From Bryobacter aggregatus MPL3 (GTDB lineage: Bacteria; Acidobacteriota; Terriglobia; Bryobacterales; Bryobacteraceae): DNA of 64,000 bases. The stretch lies in assembly GCF_000702445.1 (NCBI RefSeq), contig NZ_JNIF01000003.1:248001-312000 (forward strand). Direction: 5' to 3'. Each line of letters starts with the position of its first letter. The first letter of the stretch is position 1. A model generated the notes under the pieces. The model saw nothing but the letters and a program-made list of their open reading frames with translations, was not told the DNA's origin and did no database searches. Of this stretch, positions 44,848 to 52,970 are shown piece by piece. Position numbers and translations under genes: made by a program.

Positions 44848-45613
44848 TACGGCGTTCCCTTCGATGGGGACGCTCGTACGAATCACCCTCCACACCCGAA
44901 ACGAAGCCAAAGGAAACGAAGCGTTGTTGGCCGCCCAGCAACGCTTCCAACATCTCGATCAACTCCTCAGCGACTATAAACCCGACAGTGAACTGAACAT
45001 TGTCTGTCGCACTGCCTACCGCAAAGCTATCCCCGTCAGCCACGAACTCTTTACCGTTCTCAGCTTCTCGCAACGCCTCTCGCTGCTTTCAGGAGGGGCT
45101 TTTGACGTCAGCATCGGCGCACGCACGCGAGGCCGCAGCGGGACCGTCGGCTACCAATACATCGCGCTCGGCAATCGTAGCGTCACGCTGTTAAAGCCCG
45201 ATATGCAGCTGGACCTGGGCGCCATCGCCAAAGGCTATGCCGCCGATGAAGTTTCGCAATTGCTGACCAAGGTAGGACAACCCCGGCACCTCATTGCCGC
45301 TTCTGGCGATCTCCGGATGGATCAGCCCCCTCCCGGCACTCCGGGCTGGACCGTCGGCATCGGAAACTCGAATCAGACCCGCATTCTGAAGCAGGCCGCC
45401 GTGTCCACCGCGGGCAACACCTTCCAGCCAGGGCACATCCTCGATCCGCGTACGCTCACCCCAATCACTACACGCGAGACTATCACCGTGATTGCCCGGC
45501 AAGGCATCGTCGCCGACGCGCTCGACACCACCTGTCTCATCCTGCGCCCAGCGGAACGCCAGGCACTGCTCGCACACTTTCCCGGGACAGAGCTTATTGC
45601 GCTTGCGGGCTAG
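44828..45613 (+). CDS. apbE: FAD:protein FMN transferase
   Basis: A 261-residue ApbE-family protein. It links FMN from FAD to Ser/Thr of target proteins. Visible features include AFPSMGTLVRITL, the metal/FAD region LDLGAIAKGYAADEV, AASGDLRMD and the late STAGNTFQPGHILDPRT with DALDTTCLI. No signal peptide is evident, although ApbE often is exported. The start overlaps the heme/FGE-like gene, implying coupling. The 3' end overlaps the convergent carboxypeptidase-regulatory-like gene by 20 bp. No obvious flavinylation target is encoded nearby. Confidence 0.88.
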   Translation: MEWQKISTAFPSMGTLVRITLHTRNEAKGNEALLAAQQRFQHLDQLLSDYKPDSELNIVCRTAYRKAIPVSHELFTVLSFSQRLSLLSGGAFDVSIGARTRGRSGTVGYQYIALGNRSVTLLKPDMQLDLGAIAKGYAADEVSQLLTKVGQPRHLIAASGDLRMDQPPPGTPGWTVGIGNSNQTRILKQAAVSTAGNTFQPGHILDPRTLTPITTRETITVIARQGIVADALDTTCLILRPAERQALLAHFPGTELIALAG

Positions 45614-47384
45614 ATTCGGCATAGCGAATCTGCTTCAGCGTAATTGACTTCGACTCACCTTCACCAATCTTTACACTCACCGAGCGGTCCACGAACTTTT
45701 TCAGGAAATCCGGATCCGAGGCCGTCGTGGTATCCACCTCTTCAAAGGCGAACACCTTGTAGTCGCCCGGAGGCAGGTTTGCGTAAGAAAACTTACCGGA
45801 ACTGTCTGCCTGCGCCATCGAGGTCTGCCCGCCGGTCATGTTCAGGAGCGACAGCTCGCCATCAGCCCCAACCCGGGCCACCAGCGCGCTGCCCGGAGCA
45901 TCGTCCGTCTTTTGTTTCTCCACGATCCCATCGAGTTTGGCAACCTTTGTCGACAGGATGATATCGACGTTCCCACCGCCGCCATTTGAGAGATCCAGTC
46001 CCGTATCCTTCACATCCTCGCCACCGACATTGATCGCCTTGACATAAGCGGCGGTACCGGGCGAAACCACGACGCGATACTTTTCCGGCGACACGTCCGC
46101 CACGCTGAAGGTGCCATCATCACCGACGCTGATCGGCGGAATGAAACCCAGGCCCCCCATATCGGCAGCTTGGATCTGCACCCGAACGCTCTTCAGATTC
46201 ACCGCGCTCTGGTCGCCCTCCACCGTGATCTTGCCCTGCATGGTGATCAACGCCATCGGAGAAATCACAATTCCATCCACATTGTTATTGCCGACGCTGA
46301 TCTTTGCGGAGCCGATCACACGCGGACGGCCCTGTCCAAAGTCGGAAACGACCAATTTGTAAGCCCCCGGAGTGACGCTGGCGAGTTCAAAAGATCCGTC
46401 GTTGCGCACAGAGCCACGCCCCATGCCGGGGCCAAAGCCGGGTCCCATCATGTCGCTGGAACCGCCCTCAGGCCGCAGTTGGATGTTCATACCCGGCCGG
46501 CCACCGCCGCCCCCCGGACCACCGCGCCCTCCACCGCCAGCCTGTTGCGGAGCCGCAGGAGCCTGCACGCCCGCCACCCGGCCCCGTACCCGGTAGACAC
46601 GCACCTTGCGCAGCGTCATCTGGATACCGCTAAATTCCTGGCCTGCCGCGACATCGACTTTCTGCGCCTGATCCATCGATTCGACACCCGGATAGAACAA
46701 CTTCGGATATCCGAATTCCTCGGCCGCCTGTTGCAGCGGAGCCCCACCCATACGCATGTTCTGGATCTGGACGTAGTAGCGGCCTGGGGCGACATTCGTC
46801 ACCCGGAATTCCCCTTTGTCGTTCGTCTGGTTTCCGCCTGTCCCCATCATGCGGCGCTGGTTTGCGAAGTATTGTGGCCGGATCAGTTGGACAGAAACGC
46901 CCTCCATCGGCTCGCCATCTTCGTCGAGAATCCTGCCGCTCACAACGCCCTGCGGCGTGATGCGCACGATCACATCGGGGATTTCGGCGCCGCTGTTTCC
47001 AACCACCAGTTGAGACCCGATGGCCCCACCGCCACGGCCGCCAAAATTTGTCCGGATGAAACCCGTCTTTTCCCCGGAAAGCCGATAGGTGCCCGCATTG
47101 ACGCTCTCAAACACGAACGCGCCTGCATTATCGGTGCTCGCGCTGATCGCGCGCGCCGAAGCGGCACTCGAAAGGGTCTGCGCGCCGCCCTGTGCACCCG
47201 CCGGCTGCAGCGTCACCGTCGCCTTGCGCACCGGTTCCCCGGTGATCGCATTCAACACCTTGCCCGTAATGCGCCCTAACTTCACGTTCGGGTCCGCCTG
47301 CGTTCCTGCTGGGGGGGATGTCGTCTGTGCCTGCTGTTGAGCGAACAACGCAAACCCCAGAGTAAGAATTCCAATCAGGCGCAT
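45594..47384 (-). CDS. exported carboxypeptidase-regulatory-like domain protein
   Basis: A 596-residue protein with a signal peptide (about residues 1-20). Several beta-sandwich carboxypeptidase-regulatory-like repeats are present (GRITGKVLNAITGEPVRKAT, GVVSGRILDEDGEPMEGVSV, YRVRGRVAGVQAPAAP), with repeated YRLSG/YKLVV-type ends. A Gly-rich spacer lies near residues 290-310. Such proteins are abundant in Acidobacteria and probably form surface or periplasmic scaffolds. The function is not specific. It converges on apbE with a 20-bp overlap. Confidence 0.83.
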   Translation of the reverse strand: MRLIGILTLGFALFAQQQAQTTSPPAGTQADPNVKLGRITGKVLNAITGEPVRKATVTLQPAGAQGGAQTLSSAASARAISASTDNAGAFVFESVNAGTYRLSGEKTGFIRTNFGGRGGGAIGSQLVVGNSGAEIPDVIVRITPQGVVSGRILDEDGEPMEGVSVQLIRPQYFANQRRMMGTGGNQTNDKGEFRVTNVAPGRYYVQIQNMRMGGAPLQQAAEEFGYPKLFYPGVESMDQAQKVDVAAGQEFSGIQMTLRKVRVYRVRGRVAGVQAPAAPQQAGGGGRGGPGGGGGRPGMNIQLRPEGGSSDMMGPGFGPGMGRGSVRNDGSFELASVTPGAYKLVVSDFGQGRPRVIGSAKISVGNNNVDGIVISPMALITMQGKITVEGDQSAVNLKSVRVQIQAADMGGLGFIPPISVGDDGTFSVADVSPEKYRVVVSPGTAAYVKAINVGGEDVKDTGLDLSNGGGGNVDIILSTKVAKLDGIVEKQKTDDAPGSALVARVGADGELSLLNMTGGQTSMAQADSSGKFSYANLPPGDYKVFAFEEVDTTTASDPDFLKKFVDRSVSVKIGEGESKSITLKQIRYAESSPQAQ

Positions 47385-47404
47385 TCCAGGCCTCCTTCAA
47401 CTTG

Positions 47405-47623
47405 TTACACTACGCGCAAAACGGGCAGTCCGCTGCGCTTTAAGACGTGATCGACACCGTCTGGGTTTAATCGGGTTGCATCATATTCGACGGTCATCCC
47501 GCTCGCATCCGGACGCAACCTAATCCCCATCACTCCATAGACGCTCTTCAACTCGGAAAGTCTCTCGTAGTCCGCATCGCTCAATGGTTTCGATAGATCG
47601 TACTGCAGTTCCACTCTAGTCAT
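47405..47623 (-). CDS. small conserved hypothetical protein (HMA-like fold)
   Basis: A 72-residue protein. It has a beta-alpha-beta pattern (TRVELQYDLSKPLSDADYER, VYGVMGIRLRPDASGMTVEY, VDHVLKRSGLPVLRVV) that recalls small heavy-metal-associated or ferredoxin-like folds, but no CXXC is present. It is separated by 3 bp from the tRNA/rRNA methyltransferase gene upstream and probably is co-transcribed with it. Confidence 0.6.
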   Translation of the reverse strand: MTRVELQYDLSKPLSDADYERLSELKSVYGVMGIRLRPDASGMTVEYDATRLNPDGVDHVLKRSGLPVLRVV

Positions 47624-47626
47624 TAC

Positions 47627-48328
47627 TTAATTTTCGCTCTTTAATTTCCACAAGATCTGACGAACCATGCCCAGCCACATTACGGCATCCCGCTCGCGCA
47701 ACTGCATCCGGCGGGACAAGCGGCGCAGCTTCTCTTTGATATTTTCGGCGTGAACGTATCCAGAGAGTTGTAAAGCTTCGTAAAGCCGATCTACAAATTC
47801 ATCCAGCATCCCGGCACTCGCCAGTTTTTCGTCGAAAGTCACCGGCTCCACCACCGGAGCTTCCCGAATGATCTCGTACAGGGTCACCGCAACCGCCTGA
47901 CCGAGGTTCATACTCCCGGTATCGGCGAGAGTCGGAATCCGCACCAGCCAGTGGCAATGGCCCATGTCTTCATTGGAGAGGCCGAACTTCTCGCTCCCGA
48001 ACAATACCGCTACTTTCCCCTCGTGTTGCTTCATCGCAGCAACGGCATGTTCCAGACGCTTGATCTCGAGCTTGACGTCACGGCGCAACGCGCTCGTTGT
48101 CCCCACCACCAAGGTGGCATCGGCAACGGCATCGGCAACCGTGGAGAAATCCCGCGAATCGCGCAACACATCTTCGGCATGGGGGCCGCCGCGCGCTTCT
48201 TCTGCGGCCACCCGGTAGGCTTCCACCAACCGCAAATCCCCGAAACCCAGATTCGCCATCGCCCGCCCGGCCGCTCCGATATTCACCGGATTCCGCGGGC
48301 TCACCAATACGACACTTACAGCTTCCAC
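47627..48328 (-). CDS. SpoU/TrmH-family RNA methyltransferase (TrmJ-like)
   Basis: SPOUT methyltransferase of about 233 residues that methylates tRNA ribose, if it is TrmJ. Motifs are VVLVSPRNPVNIGAAGRAM, the knot motifs VAVLFGSEKFGLSNEDMGHC and SMNLGQAVAVTLYEI. The C-terminal region (about 150-233) is a helical extension typical of TrmJ. The start is placed at GTG 48328, which overlaps the upstream gene's stop by 13 bp; an ATG at 48373 in frame would lie inside that gene. Translation coupling is likely. Confidence 0.85.
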   Translation of the reverse strand: MEAVSVVLVSPRNPVNIGAAGRAMANLGFGDLRLVEAYRVAAEEARGGPHAEDVLRDSRDFSTVADAVADATLVVGTTSALRRDVKLEIKRLEHAVAAMKQHEGKVAVLFGSEKFGLSNEDMGHCHWLVRIPTLADTGSMNLGQAVAVTLYEIIREAPVVEPVTFDEKLASAGMLDEFVDRLYEALQLSGYVHAENIKEKLRRLSRRMQLRERDAVMWLGMVRQILWKLKSEN

Positions 48329-48861
48329 AACAGATACCCCATTCCTGCCAGAAATGCAGCGCCCGCCTTCCACTCTTCATTCCGCCAGTAGACGGCACTT
48401 TCAAAGCGCAATGCGCTCCGCTGCGACGGCAGCTTTGGCCACAACAACGGGACACGCTCGGCATAGGCCCGATAGCCCGCAAACAGCTTGATCAGGTGCT
48501 GTTCTTCCTGCTCGATCACCGGCAGATAGACCAACCCGAAGACAGCGACAGTCACGCCGAACACCACCCAGCTTCGCGCCGCAATCGCCAATCCCAGCGC
48601 CGTGAGCAGCGTCCCCAGATAGAGCGGATTGCGCGTCCAGGCATAGGGTCCGCCATCGGCCAGATCCTGATTCTTCTTCAGATGCCCCGCGGCCCAGGCG
48701 CGCAGAGCCAAACCCGACACAGAAACGCCGCCTCCCACCAGTAAGCTCTCGCGCGACGGCGCGGCGAGCAGGCCAAAACAGACTGCGAGCAAAAAGCCGC
48801 TCGGCACCCGCATCCGCATCACGAAGTCCGCGTAAGGCTTCGGGAACCAGTGCTTTCTCAA
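48316..48861 (-). CDS. isoprenylcysteine carboxyl methyltransferase family membrane protein
   Basis: A membrane protein of about 181 residues. A TTG at 48861 is preferred because GGAGG precedes it by seven bases and it overlaps the upstream stop as TTGA; an ATG at 48888 is a longer alternative. Four to five helices are present, and the ICMT-type SAM-binding end is recognisable (GPYAWTRNPLYLGTLLTALG, EQEEQHLIKLFAGYRAYAER). The bacterial substrate is unknown. It is within the LPS-core operon. Confidence 0.78.
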   Translation of the reverse strand: MRKHWFPKPYADFVMRMRVPSGFLLAVCFGLLAAPSRESLLVGGGVSVSGLALRAWAAGHLKKNQDLADGGPYAWTRNPLYLGTLLTALGLAIAARSWVVFGVTVAVFGLVYLPVIEQEEQHLIKLFAGYRAYAERVPLLWPKLPSQRSALRFESAVYWRNEEWKAGAAFLAGMGYLLWKL

Positions 48862-49781
48862 CGCAACACCTCCACCAACGCCTGCCACACGCTGTCTACG
48901 TCCAACTGCTTCATACTCTCCGCAATCTCGCTGCCGCGCCGGTAAGTGGTCTCCGCATCCGCAACTCGCAGCACACGGATCGTGCCGCCGTAAGGTCCAT
49001 TCCGGGCGGGATCCGTCGGGCCAAACAAAGCCACGCCCGGCTTCCGCAAAAGTGCGGCCAGATGCATGGGGCCGCTATCAAGCCCCAGAACGGCGCGAGC
49101 CCGGCGCGTAGCATCCATCAAGCCTTCGATGCCGCTTTCATGCCGCACCAGGAACTCACTGGCAGGTAACACTGTGCCCGGCATCACATTCAGCACCAGT
49201 TTCATGCGGAAGGTCTCGTGCAGCCGTTCCGCAATTTCGGCATAACGCGCCGCTGGCCACTGTTTCGAGTTCCAGCCGGCAAAGGGTGCGGCCAAGAGAA
49301 AATCCCCGTCAGGCAAATTGCCCTCCGCGTGTCCTGGCGGGACGTTGACCTGCGGCGCCTGGAGGCCACCGGCCAGTTCCAGATTCCGTTCCACGATATG
49401 CAGCCGCGTTGCTTCGATGCATTCTGAATAAAATACACCGGCTTCCCGCTCCCGCATTCCGGAAGCAAAGCCAAGACGCCGATCGGCCCCGCTGACCCAG
49501 GCCGTAATCGCGCTCTTCCAAAGCCCCTGGAAATCAATCGCCACATCCGGCTTCCAGCGCCGCAGCCACTTGGTTGCAATCAGAATGCTCGAGCCCTTGC
49601 GGCGGTCCATTGGCAAGATATGGTCCACCATCTCAGACCCGGCAAGCAGCGGAGCCCAGCGCGGTTCGATCACCCAGGTGATTTCGGCGTCTCGATGCGC
49701 TTCCCGCAGATGCTGTACAGCGGGCATAGTGTGCAGCACATCGCCCATCGCACCCAGCCGCACCACCAGAATCTTTGGCAA
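48858..49781 (-). CDS. waaC: glycosyltransferase family 9, heptosyltransferase I-like
   Basis: A 307-residue GT9 protein with the typical start VVRLGAMGDVLHTMPAVQHL, then a C-terminal nucleotide-sugar domain including GLDSGPMHLAALLRKPGVAL and FGPTDPARNGPYG. It probably adds heptose to Kdo in LPS inner-core assembly, in the cytoplasm. The assignment to WaaC rather than another GT9 transferase rests on overall similarity only. It is followed by the ICMT-family gene, and preceded 3 bp upstream by the small nucleotidyltransferase-like gene. Confidence 0.8.
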   Translation of the reverse strand: MPKILVVRLGAMGDVLHTMPAVQHLREAHRDAEITWVIEPRWAPLLAGSEMVDHILPMDRRKGSSILIATKWLRRWKPDVAIDFQGLWKSAITAWVSGADRRLGFASGMREREAGVFYSECIEATRLHIVERNLELAGGLQAPQVNVPPGHAEGNLPDGDFLLAAPFAGWNSKQWPAARYAEIAERLHETFRMKLVLNVMPGTVLPASEFLVRHESGIEGLMDATRRARAVLGLDSGPMHLAALLRKPGVALFGPTDPARNGPYGGTIRVLRVADAETTYRRGSEIAESMKQLDVDSVWQALVEVLR

Positions 49782-49784
49782 GGT

Positions 49785-50120
49785 CTATTGCATCCTGCTC
49801 TTGGCGAGCACCACGGATTCCAGTTCTCCGCGCCAAGTCTCTTCTTCACGGCGCAGATCTTCCGCCACAGCCAGGTCCGCGTCGATCGTGACGTAACGCA
49901 CAACAGCCAGGCTCGCTGCCAATTCCGCCCGGGCTTGTGTGGCCAGATAGCTCTCCTGCTTCTCGCTCAACACAGCGAGCAAGGGGCGGCCATAGGCATT
50001 CAGTTTGCGGGCCAGGCCGGCAGAGAGCGGGTCACAATCGATTCTCACCGCCAACAGATTCTCGTCCTGAAGCCGGAGAATCGCATCTGCCCGCGCAATG
50101 ATCTTTGTTCGGGTATCCAA
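49785..50120 (-). CDS. small protein resembling a degenerate cytidylyltransferase (RfaE domain II-like)
   Basis: A 111-residue protein between two heptosyltransferase genes. Its pattern (VRIDCDPLSAGLARKLNAYG, RPLLAVLSEKQESYLATQAR, AELAASLAVVRYVTIDAD) follows the nucleotidyltransferase fold of the HldE/RfaE second domain, including the equivalent of FDPLHAGHVR and the AALAVVDYV helix. The HxGH nucleotide motif is missing (SAGLA instead). A catalytic role is therefore unlikely unless the motif has moved. This reading is inference; I do not recognise a named family. Confidence 0.45.
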   Translation of the reverse strand: MDTRTKIIARADAILRLQDENLLAVRIDCDPLSAGLARKLNAYGRPLLAVLSEKQESYLATQARAELAASLAVVRYVTIDADLAVAEDLRREEETWRGELESVVLAKSRMQ

Positions 50121-50124
50121 TCTT

Positions 50125-51105
50125 CTATTTCAGCAGCGAAATGGCCGTCAGCGCTACCCTCTCGGCGGAAATCCGCGTCATGCAGCGGTGATCAATCGGA
50201 CATTCCCGTAGCTTGCACGGCGAACAGGACACCGCTTCGCGGACAATCACCGCGCGTTCCCCCACCGGTCCAGTGCCAATCGGATCGGTGCTGCCAAATA
50301 CAGTGACGCTCGGAGTGCCAACCGCATAGGCGACATGCATCGCCCCGCTGTCATTGGTCAACATCAGTTCGCAGCCCGCACACAGTTCGATGAACTCTCG
50401 CAGACCGGTGCGGCCCGCGTAGTTCACAACTGCAATGCCACGAGCCGTCAATTCGCGCTCCACTACTCCGACGATGTCTTGCTCGTTCGCACTCCCAAAG
50501 AGCGCCACACTCGCACCGCGTTCCAACGCCACCAGTGCAGCCGCCTCGGCAAAACGCTCCGGAAACCAGCGTTTGGCGGTGCCGAATGCCGCCCCGGGGC
50601 TCACCCCGATCACCCGCTTTCCAAATTCTTTGGGCTTCACACCCCGCAAGCGAATCGGCGCCTCCGCGTCATAGCCCGGAATCCAGCCGGAGCGCCGTAG
50701 CAACTCCAGATAATAAAAGCGCTCGTGGCCAATCACAGGAAGCTCGATCGCATCCGTCAAGAGCCAACCCCGGCCGTCGCGATCATAACCCACTCGCTGC
50801 GGCACCCCCGCTGCATAGGCAAAGGCCGCCGCTTCAAACGCATTCTGCATCAGAATCGCGACATCAAAGTGTCCGCGTAGCGCCAAAGCCAGACGCCGTT
50901 TCCCCTTGAGATTCTTGAGCCCGCGCTCCGTGGGATAGGCAATTACCTCATCGCAGAAGCTTTCACCGCCGTAAAGATCCCGCAGCCAGGGCAGCCCCAG
51001 AACCGTAATTTTTGCCGATGGGTGCGCCGCCCGCAGCGCTTCCATCGCAGGCAGACACATGATGGCATCCCCCAGCCAATTGGTGGCCCGCACAAGAATC
51101 CGCAT
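50125..51105 (-). CDS. waaF: lipopolysaccharide heptosyltransferase II
   Basis: WaaF transfers the second L,D-heptose to the LPS inner core. From ATG 51105 the protein has 326 residues: MRILVRATNWLGDAIMCLPA, ITVLGLPWLRDLY and the C-terminal domain with GVSPGAAFGTAKRWFPERFA, LTNDSGAMHVAYAVGTPSV and TVFGSTDPIGTGP. The longer frame from 51801 is an artefact of the antisense of the dioxygenase gene. It is the first gene of the minus-strand LPS operon that runs to at least 48858. Its start is 15 bp from the divergent dioxygenase start. Confidence 0.9.
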   Translation of the reverse strand: MRILVRATNWLGDAIMCLPAMEALRAAHPSAKITVLGLPWLRDLYGGESFCDEVIAYPTERGLKNLKGKRRLALALRGHFDVAILMQNAFEAAAFAYAAGVPQRVGYDRDGRGWLLTDAIELPVIGHERFYYLELLRRSGWIPGYDAEAPIRLRGVKPKEFGKRVIGVSPGAAFGTAKRWFPERFAEAAALVALERGASVALFGSANEQDIVGVVERELTARGIAVVNYAGRTGLREFIELCAGCELMLTNDSGAMHVAYAVGTPSVTVFGSTDPIGTGPVGERAVIVREAVSCSPCKLRECPIDHRCMTRISAERVALTAISLLK

Positions 51106-51120
51106 AGAATCTATCTCAGC

Positions 51121-51897
51121 ATGATCACCGGCGAACAGTTGCAGGCTCTCGACCGCGACGGCTTCCTCGTCCTCCCAGAACTCCTCGAAAAGGCCCAACT
51201 GGAGGCGCTTCGTTCTCGCATCGAAGAGCTCTTCCAATTGGAAGGCGAACACGCCGGTTCGGAGTTTAAAAAGGAGGCGGGTGCGCGCCGCCTGGCCAAT
51301 TGTGTCAACAAAGGCAACGTGTTCGAAGAGGCGGTCCAGATTCCAGAGGTGCTCACCGCGAATGCACACATCATGGGCCCCAATTTCAAACTCTCCAGCC
51401 TCAACGTCCGCAGTACAGACCCCAACTCGGCAGCCGACCAGCCCTTGCATGTCGACATGAACGCGATCGCAGACGAGCACGGATATTGGGTCGCCAATAC
51501 GATCTTCATGCTCGACGATTTCACGCCCGACAACGGGGCCACCCGCATCGTCCCGGGTTCCCATCGTTGGAAGCAACGGCCGCAGGAGCAGATGACAGAC
51601 CCCTTTGCCGCCCATCCCGAGCAGATCCTGGTTACGGGCAAAGCCGGCACACTCGTCATCTGCAACGCCCACACCTGGCATGGCGGCACCGCGAATCGCA
51701 CCGCCAAGCCCCGCCGGGCGATGCACTCTTTCTATTGCCGTGCTGACAAGCCACAACAGCAATTTCAGAAACGGCTCATCGATGCGGCGACCCAGGCTCA
51801 TTTCTCACCGGAACTGCGAAAGCTCCTCGCCCTCGACGACCCGGAGAATGATCGTCTTTCAGAAATAGTTGCAGTAACCTCCGGCTTTCTGAAGTAA
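51121..51897 (+). CDS. phytanoyl-CoA dioxygenase family protein
   Basis: A 258-residue Fe(II)/2-oxoglutarate-dependent oxygenase. The N-terminus LQALDRDGFLVLPELLEKAQ is typical. The metal triad is His-Xaa-Asp in QPLHVDMNA and the distal His in NAHTWHGGTANRT; the Arg that binds oxoglutarate is likely in RRAMHSFYCR. Family members hydroxylate lipids, halogenated compounds or natural products, so the substrate is not predicted. Its start lies 15 bp from the divergent waaF start. The next gene begins 27 bp after its stop, so it may be the first gene of the operon with the protease module. Confidence 0.85.
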   Translation: MITGEQLQALDRDGFLVLPELLEKAQLEALRSRIEELFQLEGEHAGSEFKKEAGARRLANCVNKGNVFEEAVQIPEVLTANAHIMGPNFKLSSLNVRSTDPNSAADQPLHVDMNAIADEHGYWVANTIFMLDDFTPDNGATRIVPGSHRWKQRPQEQMTDPFAAHPEQILVTGKAGTLVICNAHTWHGGTANRTAKPRRAMHSFYCRADKPQQQFQKRLIDAATQAHFSPELRKLLALDDPENDRLSEIVAVTSGFLK

Positions 51898-51924
51898 CAT
51901 CATTCCAGCAAAGGTGGAGTCGAG

Positions 51925-52701
51925 ATGAGCTGGAATCTCATTAAATCCATTCAGAAAGATACAGACCTGCGGCTCATCATGCCGTTTGGATTGAATCTGC
52001 GGCTGGGCGACATCATCAGCGTCAATCGAAAGAGCGGGGACTTCACGCTTGAAGGAAGTTCTGCTTCCATCCTCGAGATTCCGGTCGCGGGAGTGCGGCA
52101 GGCACAGACCGCCGGCGTGGACCTGTTCCAGCAATCCGGCAACGACGTCTCGATGAAGTTCCGCGGCAAGGGCGCTGCCTCCTCGTTCTTCCCCGATCTG
52201 GCCCAGGCCAACGCCGGTTTCGACATCTCATTTCAGTCCGCAAACTCCTGGCTGCTCGCGCTGGTCAACCGCAAGATCACCGTCCTTGAAGAGCTAGACC
52301 GCTTCCGGCAGGCGATTCTCACGGCTTATCATTGGGGCGTCTGGAAGCCCGACTGGGTGCTGGTCCATTCGCTGGCCACCGTCGACCGCATGACACTGAT
52401 CGCCTCCAGTTCCGGCGGCACCAACGTTGCGCTTTCCATCAGCGGCAATGTGGATGTGGCCGCCCCGGCCGAACTCAAGCTCACCGCCGGAGTCTCCATC
52501 GCCGCGACCAACAAAGCACTCATCCAATCGATTGTTGCGGACCCATCGAGTGCCTTTTGTTCCGGATTACGGGTACGGGACCATTGGTGGTCTCATCCGG
52601 AGGTGGATGCAACAGGCGCCCTGGGATACAAAGGTCCCATCAAGCCGATCGCGGCTGCTTCGGCAGAAGAGTTCTGGGAAGACGCAGATGCCCTCTCTTA
52701 G
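51925..52701 (+). CDS. unknown beta-rich protein, candidate pore-forming or effector
   Basis: A 258-residue protein without signal peptide. I do not recognise a family. It starts MSWNLIKSIQKDTDLRLIMP, followed by LRLGDIISVNRKSGDFTLEG. In the middle, WLLALVNRKITVLEELDRFR and ILTAYHWGVWKPDWVLVHSL are seen. Residues about 155-195 alternate polar and apolar residues (MTLIASSSGGTNVALSISGN, VDVAAPAELKLTAGVSI), the sort of amphipathic beta-hairpin found in pore-forming proteins. Similar logic occurs in bacterial gasdermins next to caspase-like proteases, but the match is only of arrangement and general character. It is followed 22 bp later by a small helical gene and then a protease-like gene. Confidence 0.55.
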   Translation: MSWNLIKSIQKDTDLRLIMPFGLNLRLGDIISVNRKSGDFTLEGSSASILEIPVAGVRQAQTAGVDLFQQSGNDVSMKFRGKGAASSFFPDLAQANAGFDISFQSANSWLLALVNRKITVLEELDRFRQAILTAYHWGVWKPDWVLVHSLATVDRMTLIASSSGGTNVALSISGNVDVAAPAELKLTAGVSIAATNKALIQSIVADPSSAFCSGLRVRDHWWSHPEVDATGALGYKGPIKPIAAASAEEFWEDADALS

Positions 52702-52723
52702 TATTTTTTGCTAAGTTCAAGTT

Positions 52724-52969
52724 ATGTCACAGGCTGAACGCGCCAAGGTGATCGAAGCGCTCATCATATGGGCAAAATCCGCTCCAGAGGAGCCTGTCAT
52801 CGGCTTCATCGGGGGAGGAGCGATACTCACACCGCGCGAGATTGTCCGGGCCGTCCAGCAGGAAACAGAGGATGGCCAGGCAATTCTAGAGATTCTGGAG
52901 CATGGCATTCGCCGCGAAGGAATCGACATGGTCCTGAATCGTTTCCACGGTCTGCCCGCAGAGGCCTGA
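52724..52969 (+). CDS. small helical protein of the same module
   Basis: An 81-residue, probably all-helical protein with no signal peptide or membrane segment (KVIEALIIWAKSAPEEPVIG, TPREIVRAVQQETEDGQAIL, LEHGIRREGIDMVLNRFHGL). No family is recognised. It lies 22 bp after the beta-rich protein and 1 bp before the protease-like gene. It may be an adaptor, a regulator or an inhibitor that couples the two. This is inferred from position only. Confidence 0.55.
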   Translation: MSQAERAKVIEALIIWAKSAPEEPVIGFIGGGAILTPREIVRAVQQETEDGQAILEILEHGIRREGIDMVLNRFHGLPAEA

Positions 52970-52970
52970 C

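Noticed and set aside
50125-51801. 558-residue minus-strand reading frame
   Set aside because: Its first 232 residues are antisense to the dioxygenase gene. The conserved waaF start is at 51105.
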